A DNA stretch of 38,537 nucleotides, taken from positions 1-38,537 of the forward strand of contig SGPL01000326.1 in the NCBI GenBank assembly GCA_004802705.1, in the 5' to 3' direction. A program made the position numbers and the translations under genes. This document shows positions 32,009 through 38,537 of the stretch, piece by piece. Origin of the DNA: Bondarzewia mesenterica (taxonomy: Eukaryota > Basidiomycota > Agaricomycetes > Russulales > Bondarzewiaceae). The notes beneath the pieces were generated by a model. The model was not told the origin of the DNA. It ran no database searches and saw only the letters and a list, made by a program, of their open reading frames with translations. How positions within the stretch are numbered: the stretch's first letter is position 1; every line of letters starts with the position of its first letter.

Positions 32009-32649
32009 GGTGAGAGAGAAAAGGGGGGGAATGTGCATTAAAGGCAAGTCCAACTGGCGACTTTTATCCTCGGTCACTCGTTTACTCTGCACCTGACAAG
32101 AACTGACAGCCAAATAGGCGCAAGACGTGATGTACACTCTTTCGACGTCCTCCAAAACGGCTGAAGGTAAATTTTGCCGATGGAATAATGGGCACTCTAC
32201 ATTATTCCGTCCACGAAGCACTCCTGTTTGCACGGCGCCATGCTGACCGCCGACATATGCCCGACAAAACCTGAAAGTTCTGTGACAAATGCAATGGACG
32301 TTACGCTTTCGCAGGGAGACAGCGCTTCTCGACATCGATAAGTAGGCGTAATCGCTAACGCTGAATAGCGTCTCATGTTTCGTCATTAGTGTCGCATCGA
32401 TGTATCATCATATGCATTTCGGTGATTACTTAGCTCTATCGTTGCAATTATAACCGATGATTTCCAAACACATGAACTCCGTAAGTGAAAGAATGTAGGG
32501 TACGCGAGAATATCGGATTGGAATGCTGCGAAGATGCAGCGAGCTTGAAGAAGAAGCATTCTGATAGGCGTCACTTTGAAGTTTCGCAATGAAAGTTTCA
32601 AAATGCACAACTCACCAGAAAATATAACTCCACAGGCGAGGCCTGCTAC
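32009..32649. other. Intergenic
   Basis: About 640 bp upstream of GH12 and downstream of the alpha/beta-hydrolase, both on the minus strand. No gene seen; carbon-regulated promoter elements of GH12 would lie here, but I cannot name any. Confidence 0.4.
32061..32068 (-). promoter_or_regulatory. TATA-like box of the GH12 gene
   Basis: The minus strand reads GATAAAAG, about 55 bp upstream of the ATG at 32008. Confidence 0.45.
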
Positions 32650-35600
32650 TCATTTACCTCCACTCATCGGACCCTGCGCACCTTCTGCCTGTGCAGCATC
32701 CGATTTCTCCCCTTTGACCCCCTGACCATCCTTCTCACTCTTCTCATTCCTCCAAAATGGCACAAACTTCGACCCATGCCGATGCCTCTTCCTGCCCGCG
32801 GAGCCTGGTCTGGAACTCGTGCTCGCTCTCTCACTGGTCTCAGGGGTAACTGTCAAAAAGTTGACAACGATGGACCACAGACTATTGGCATTGATCGCGC
32901 TCTCATCTGCCAACACAGACCGGTCCGCCACGCGGGCCAGTTCTATTGCCTCCTGGGTATCCCGTCTGGCTACGATGCTACTCGGCGGAGGGCGCTCATC
33001 ACCATCAAGCGCCCACGCGAGGCTCCAACTCGCGGATGAATTGAACAATGCCTCTCCTATGGAATGCGTGTTATTGCCTGACGGACTCCTTGTAATACTG
33101 TCCTGATTGAGGTAGTGCTGAAGCCGCGCTATCCGGATAGATGCATCCTTGCTCGCGACCTTAAGGTTGCGCTCTCGATGCTTGGTGATGCGTTTGATCG
33201 TCCTCGAGAACTTTTTGTCAAACTTCTCTTTTCCGGTCAGATAGCGTTGAATGGCCCGCTCTGAGAGCGTTCCTATCAAATCTGGCGGCACTTGCAAAGC
33301 AGAAAGTTCGCTTTCCGGTTCAAGAGGTCGGATGACACCTTGTGTGGATATCCGCTCGCGAATCATGGCGGTGTTCGTAACAGATATTCCCTGAGGGCAG
33401 TGTCAGTGACGTCAGGAAGTACAAACTCCTATAGACCTTACCCAAGTACCAACGTAAACCTGAGGGTTTCCAGCTAAGTCCTGATCGGGACGGGGTGTTG
33501 CTGAGTGTCCAAAGCGAGGACCTGCAACGTCGCCAGATCCTTCTTTTGATGGAGATCCCGCTTCTGCAGAGTTCTCCGGCCAAGCATCAATTGGCCTTGT
33601 TTCCTGCAAGCTTCTTGATCTGAAAGTCAACGTCGCGCGAGAGAATCCAGATGTGATCGAGTGCCTGGGCGACAACGACCTCCTAGGTGGAGCTCTCGGT
33701 TTGGAGGATGGAAGAGTGTCCGCCTTCGAGAGTAACCTGCTCTTTCGCGAACTGCCGTCAGTTTGTGGAGTTTCGGATGAGATAATAGAACCAGTAACGA
33801 GAGATGAGACTGAGAGCTGGTTAACTGTCTCCACAACCATTCCGTTGTTGGGCGTGATACTCTCCGGCGATTGTGTGAAGGCCAGCACAGGAGTGATTGG
33901 ACTGAGGGGTACCGGATTCATGTTTGTGACGTGCTTGCAAAATGTGGCTATCGCTCTATAGCAGTACTTGGCCGGAGTCGAAAAGGAGAATAGGACGGGG
34001 AGAACGTGAGCAGCATCTGCGATGTTCTTTCGTCATTAGCGAAGGAATTATGGGAGCATACCAGCAACGACTTGCCATCATACACCTGCAAATGCACTGA
34101 CGTCGGTCCGAACCGCGTCTCGATACCTTCAAGAGCAGGATACATTTTCCGGACCTCTTCCCTTAACGGGAAACGCTCCGGGAACGCAGCTCTATGTGCA
34201 CTTGAAATGAAGAAAACAAAGTATTTAGCTTTCGGAGCAAGGATCAGTAAACAGAAGACCGACGCGTAAATAACCTCATCTCTCAGCACCTCCCTATCAC
34301 TCGCAATGAAGAACAACGGCGGCAAGCCGCCCAAATATGACAGCGCAGGGCTGACGAGCGGGTGCCTCAACAGCCCATTTGGGGCATACAATTGTATCTG
34401 CTGATCGATCTTTACAGTATCCCCTGCGGCCGTGACGAGTGAGATGGACTGGTCGCCCATAGATCCGTTTGATGGAAGAGAGGCCGTCAAACCAACATCG
34501 ACGGGGCCACGGGAATTAGAAAGGGAGGAAGGTATGGGGGGTATAGTAGGGGAGTTGCTTGGCGCGTGATGGTGCTCCGCCTCTGCTTTGGATGAGCCAC
34601 GTTTGCTGTGCGGGCGGATGGCATCACGGATATTCGTGAGCAGGCGGTCGCGAACGTGTCCCGTCATGTCATCGGAAGGGGGAGGCCATAGAGCGCTCGG
34701 CTTGTGCAACGAAAGTCCCGTTGGGGGGATGACGTCCTAACCCATGACCAGTCAGCTCAATCAGAGTACATGAAGATGCGAACGCAGTTACACTCTCTGT
34801 ATTGGCAAAAATACTAGGGAAGGAATGTGTGAAGTCGCACCAAGGTGAGATCAGTACTCCGCCACCTGGTGCTGGCAAACCGGCGTCGCGAATGACCTGC
34901 AGAAGGGCTAACGACAGTCCGCCACCTGCCGAGTCACCCGCAATGATAATGTGGCCTGGCTTGACGGGCTTGTGCGCTGCACCTTCTGGCGGACGAATGA
35001 GATAGAGGTCTACATAATATTGAATTGATGTTATAGTGGTCAGCTCAATCTAGCTTACATGCAGCTAGCAGGTCCTGGATAGCACATGGGAAAGGATATT
35101 GCGGGGCCAAACGATAATTCACCGCTGATTTTTCGAGAAACAAAAGGTTTGAATCAAATGCTGAAGAAAAATAGAAGAGACCCGCCCACCGAAGACACGG
35201 CCATGAATCTTGCGTGCATATCGTTGCATACTATATCTGTAACCCAAATAGGTGAGAAAGTGGGAATAGAAAGAGACGGGGAATGGTGTCTAACCTTTCT
35301 TGGGCGATACTACCGAAGTAATACCCACCTGGAATTTTAGAGTCTATCAGCTGTACCACCGCATTGACAGTAGTCGTGTACCAACCTCCATGCGAATACA
35401 GTATACATCGCATCTCGTCCATCTCCGGTTGATATTCCCCATTGTCTTCAGAAGATGCCTTCTCCTTCTCATCATCCATCTTACCTTTCCCCTTCATTGA
35501 ACCTTTCTGATGTTCTTTTGCGCGACGTTTAGCGTGCTGCCAATCTTTCTTTGCCGTGATCCATTCAGCTTCAATACTGAACGCAACAGTGTAAATTTAA

Positions 35601-36608
35601 TACGATGATTTGAGTCCGTTAGGCGGAACACGCACCCTGAAACGCCGCGGACTTGCCACCATTTTGTTCCGCCCACAGTCCGTTTCATGGTTTCTTCACC
35701 ACCGAATGCCTTGATCGTGAGCCTGGCGGCCTCATCGCAACACGACATAGGGACGAGAAGGCGAACTATGTGAACCCACGGCGGCGAGGGCGTGCGGGTA
35801 TTAGAGAAGCTCTGTAGTTCTTCAACCGTGTGTCTGTGAAAAGAGGATCGTTTGGAAAGGTGCAAGGCGAAGCATCGGGAGCTGACTCACTTGGTTGACG
35901 CTTCTAAGAAGTTCTAGGTAGAAGTAAATTAGTTGATAGGCTAAAGAAGGCATTGATACAAAGAGAAGCATTTATGACAAAGGTCTCTGTATGCCGAAGA
36001 TACCTTGTCCAACTGTCCCTACAAATTGGAAAGAGCATGAACGACGACATTGTGCACACTTGCGCATGCGAACGAGTCAGACGACAGACACTTTGGGATA
36101 AACTAAGCATATCGGCCAATAGTGCGCATGACACCCCAATCAGCTCTGGTGACGATGATGTCAACCGTTACGCATTCCGACGTGATTCCATGCACGATCG
36201 CGTGTAAACATAATGCACGTTCCAAATCCCGAGCGAGCAAAGTCACATCTAAGCCCCGTTAGATGGTGATACTAGATCCTATGTTGATTCTGAAGTGCAG
36301 AAGCCTCAACCAGGACAATCGACACCTGAGGATCTACCGTACTCTAACCCAGAAGATACAGGCATGCAACAGCGTAGAGTAAGGTTTGCTTCATCCGACG
36401 GAAGGAAGCGCGGCCACATCGACAACAGGATATACACGCTCACCTTTACGATACTAAACACCTCGTCATACAACAATTCGTCCTGCCTGAGTGGGATGGC
36501 AGAGCTACTCGCATCCTTCTTGATTCTCTCGAAGTAATGCTTGACGAGCGTCTCAAGAAACAAAGGCCCAAGCTTCAAGCCTGCTTGACGCGTCAAAGAG
36601 TTAGGCAT
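32650..36608 (-). CDS. Long alpha/beta-hydrolase fold-3 protein (hormone-sensitive lipase-like), 5' end uncertain
   Basis: Hydrolyses esters; the substrate is unknown. From ATG 36608 the exons sum to 951 residues, all in phase. N-terminal part: MPNSLTRQAGLKLGPLFLET, QDELLYDEVFSIVK, then after a 530-nt intron NFLEASTKHTVEELQ, SFSNTRTPSPPWVHIVRLLV, and a Lys-rich linker before RCILYSHGGGYYFGS (oxyanion HGGG, split by an intron at 35386). Catalytic core: VNYRLAPQYPFPCA, IIIAGDSAGGGLSL (nucleophile), APGGGVLISPWCD, LPPLFFIASDREVLRDEVIY (Asp) and YDDAAHVLP (His). The YDD junction uses a GC..AG intron (34075-34017). A long C-terminal extension (from about 33900) is Ser/Pro-rich and then basic, unusual for the family and probably disordered. 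Coding character continues upstream to about 36876 (HHLPQHKVFHPLGDVSLVAL), but two in-frame TAA codons at 36704-36696 interrupt it. Confidence 0.82.
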
Positions 36609-36876
36609 AGTCAACAAGTCTTCGAAGTTCGCGGCGGCGTTGTTTACGAGGCTCTGCAGGGCGTGTGGGGTCGAGTGAACGAGCAGACGATCTGATTAAG
36701 CTTAGAGAGGTAGTATAAATGTGGGGTGTAGGGGAGATGTGGCAAGATTCGTTAAAGCGACTAGCGAGACATCTCCAAGAGGATGGAAGACTTTGTGCTG
36801 CGGCAGGTGATGGTCTGTAAGCAAGATGTTTGGTAGAATTCAAGCTCACATCGTACATAGACGCCTCTGCTTGCAA
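36609..36876 (-). other. Upstream coding-like segment of the alpha/beta-hydrolase, interrupted by two TAA codons
   Basis: In the same frame as the main gene, RLLVHSTPHALQSLVNNAAA then NFEDLLT leads directly into MPNSL. Before it, HHLPQHKVFHPLGDVSLVAL then TNLATSPLHPTFILPL reads well. The two are separated by TAA-GCT-TAA (36704-36696). The neighbouring frame reads SKLNQ across the break, as if two small compensating indels occurred. MQAEASMYD at 36876 with a GTGAGC donor may be the original first exon. Either the true start is MPNSL or the 5' end is damaged. Confidence 0.45.
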
Positions 36877-37333
36877 GTAAGTTCAGCTCGGAGCGTGGTA
36901 CTCCGAATACTCGCCGTCCATGCCGACAGTCAGCGGGGTAACATCAGCATCCATCCACGTGCCGAGAATATCTTTGCACGTGTGCTTTCTCCACACGCGA
37001 GCCTACGAGCAGTCAATTCTCCGTCTGGTCAAACTTTGCGGCGCAGCAAGCGCACGACACTCAGAAGCCATTGTGAGCCAATTTGTGAAATTGCGTCATT
37101 ATCTTCATCGTCGCAATGTTATAGATAGCGACCGCCATTACGAGTTTCACAACTATAAGCGGTGCCAAGGATTTGATAACGGTCACATATGTAGTACATA
37201 CAGTGCATACAACATACAGGTTCTGGCATGTAGCCAATATGTGCGGCTGAGCCTAAGCATCAGCACTTATCTGAGACAAAGAGCATGGAATTGTCATGTA
37301 AATGAAGGTGGACTTGACTGTCGCACGGTGGCT
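36877..37333. other. Intergenic
   Basis: About 455 bp between the 5' side of the hydrolase and the 3' end of the glutathione transferase gene (both minus strand). Short plus-strand frames only; no gene supported. Confidence 0.45.
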
Positions 37334-38279
37334 TCAAGGAATTGGTCTACCCTCACGGATGGCTTTGGCAGCCTCGCTCTGTGCTTCATCTCGTAGATAG
37401 CGGCCATAGATGGTCAGGTAGTGCTCTTTATCCTAGAAGTCCGTCATATCAACCTCTCTCCCTGCAAATTGAATGGACAGGTGAACTCACACTGGTGGTC
37501 CTCAGCACGCTCTCTCTGCTCTCCAACTTCTCTGCATACTCCTTCCAGCCGTCACCAACGTCCTCCCGTCTGTAACCTCTGTGTTCCTTCGGGATGTAGT
37601 CCCTCGTCGCCCACGGCGCAATGGCCGTGTCAACCAAGTTCCACTCCTCACCAAAGAAGTACGGACCCCTAACGTTCTGTACCAAGGTACGTAGTGCGCG
37701 CTTGAATTCCTCAAGCGCAGCCTCTTGCTTAGGCTTTTCCTGGGCTTGGATCAACCTGTGGAAAGCAGGAACGACGTTCTTGGTGATGTGGTCGATCCAA
37801 ATGCGAGCACGAGCGCGTTCAATTGGGTCCGAAGGTAAGAGTTGGGGTTTGTAATCGGGGAAGGCATCTTCGAGGAATTCGCAGAGAATGAGGGACTCAT
37901 AGAGCGGTGTGTTCTTGTATTCGACGGCGGGAACGAGTCCCTTGGGATTGATGTCTAGTGTGCGACAAGAGTAGATGAAACACGACGGTCAACGAGCTCG
38001 TACGAGAAAACATACCCAAGAAATGCTTCTCCTTGAGGTAAGGATTGACCTCCTTATACTGGTACGGGATTCCCTTCTCCTCGAGGGCGATCCAAGTACG
38101 TTGCACGAATGGGCAGAACTACTCGGTCCAAGGTGAGTGTCGTTCCTTCCGTGGCTTACAAGTACTGTCGGACCCACCCATCCTGAATAAAAGACAAGCT
38201 CTTGAGGCGCACTGTGTTTCTCCACAGTCTTGGCGGCCTCACCAGTAGCATACGGGAAAATGTCTGCGTCGCGACTCAT
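37334..38279 (-). CDS. Omega-like glutathione S-transferase
   Basis: It conjugates or reduces substrates with glutathione in the cytosol. Omega-type fungal enzymes act as thioltransferases and dehydroascorbate or glutathionyl reductases. Four exons (38279-38178, 38118-38016, 37954-37491, 37432-37334) join in phase to 255 residues. The N terminus MSRDADIFPYATGEAAKTVE precedes the thioredoxin-fold domain. FCPFVQRTWIALEEKGIPYQ has catalytic Cys36 in the CPFxxR context typical of omega classes. NPKGLVPAVEY holds the cis-Pro. LYESLILCEFLEDAFP has the ES glutathione-binding pair. The helical C-terminal domain shows ERARARIWIDHI, RGPYFFGEEWNLVDTAIAPW and HYLTIYGRYLRDEAQSEAA. No signal peptide, no lesions. 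The start ATG lies directly after a clean upstream region. Confidence 0.92.
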
Positions 38280-38374
38280 TGTTGTACTGTGTGAAAACGT
38301 TTGCAAGTGATGATTCTGTACTGCCTAGTAGCCTTCGAGCAGGCCCCGTGAAGCTCCTATGTAGGTTTCCCGGA

Positions 38375-38488
38375 AAAATAGCCTTTTTGAGGGTCAAAAT
38401 CGGCCATTTCCTTCCCGAAAATAGCCTTTTTGAGGGCCTTGAAACCGCAAAATTCGTGTATCCTTGTCGGTTTATAGCCTTTTTGAGA
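38375..38488. repeat. Three dispersed direct repeats of ATAGCCTTTTTGAG
   Basis: Copies at about 38375-38393, 38417-38438 and 38473-38488 share ATAGCCTTTTTGAG; the first two extend to GAAAATAGCCTTTTTGAGGG. Spacing is about 45 and 53 bp. On the minus strand the block (CTCAAAAAGGCTAT) lies in an open frame starting MSADNDEHEGRKVPSGLKKA (38535), where repeats 1 and 3 read LKKAI and repeat 2 is shifted. So it may be non-coding. It sits upstream of the GST start, in the last 260 bases of the window. Confidence 0.7.
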
Positions 38489-38537
38489 CCGCTCGGGACC
38501 TTGCGGCCTTCATGTTCGTCATTGTCAGCGCTCATGG

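Overview
The window reads as nuclear DNA of a filamentous basidiomycete, most likely an Agaricomycete. Genes are split by many short introns (mostly 45-70 nt, GT..AG, with CTRAY-like branch sites). Gene content fits this: several seven-helix DUF6533-type proteins (a basidiomycete-expanded family), F-box/LRR-like proteins, a GH12 endoglucanase, a type-B carboxylesterase and an omega-like glutathione transferase. Runs of N between 2149 and 2700, plus one at 29791, show that parts are draft quality. No rRNA, tRNA, CRISPR or complete transposon was seen.

Layout. 1-919 (-): 5' half of an unrecognised Ser/Arg-rich protein that runs off the left edge. 1968-2434 (+): small single-helix membrane protein. 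2822-3201 (+): decayed piece of a Neo1-class P4-ATPase. 4411-6165 (-): F-box protein. 7089-8942 (-): type-B carboxylesterase with about eight disabling lesions. 9524-10542 (-) and 10685-11604 (+): intact divergent housekeeping pair, GEP4 (mitochondrial phosphatidylglycerophosphatase) and clathrin light chain, sharing a 142-bp promoter. 11918-13095 (-): F-box-like fragment with a frameshift. 13635-14950 (+): monoacylglycerol lipase. 16408-18166 (+), 18472-20202 (-), 20991-22703 (-): three DUF6533 paralogues, the middle one carrying a nonsense codon. 23520-27015 (+): 17-exon mitochondrial half-size ABC transporter (MDL1-like). 27701-29167 (+): multi-helix membrane protein. 29.3-30.7 kb: gene-like debris. 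30796-32008 (-): intact GH12 endoglucanase. 32650-36608 or further (-): long alpha/beta-hydrolase (hormone-sensitive-lipase type). 37334-38279 (-): glutathione S-transferase. 38375-38488: three direct repeats at the right edge.

How it fits together. Conserved single-copy genes (GEP4, CLC1, MDL1-like) are intact to the base, with every splice phase consistent. They alternate with fast-evolving accessory families at different stages of decay. Because the neighbours are clean, most of the lesions look like real gene death and not only sequencing error. No operon logic applies. Lipid and ester hydrolysis recurs (carboxylesterase, MGL, alpha/beta-hydrolase, PGP phosphatase), but I see no evidence of a co-regulated cluster. 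I did not find a convincing new multi-gene system. The most interesting signals are the shared 10-nt plus 20-nt micro-exons and shared C-terminal motif of the DUF6533 trio, and the 7-8 bp duplication scars in two unrelated dead genes.
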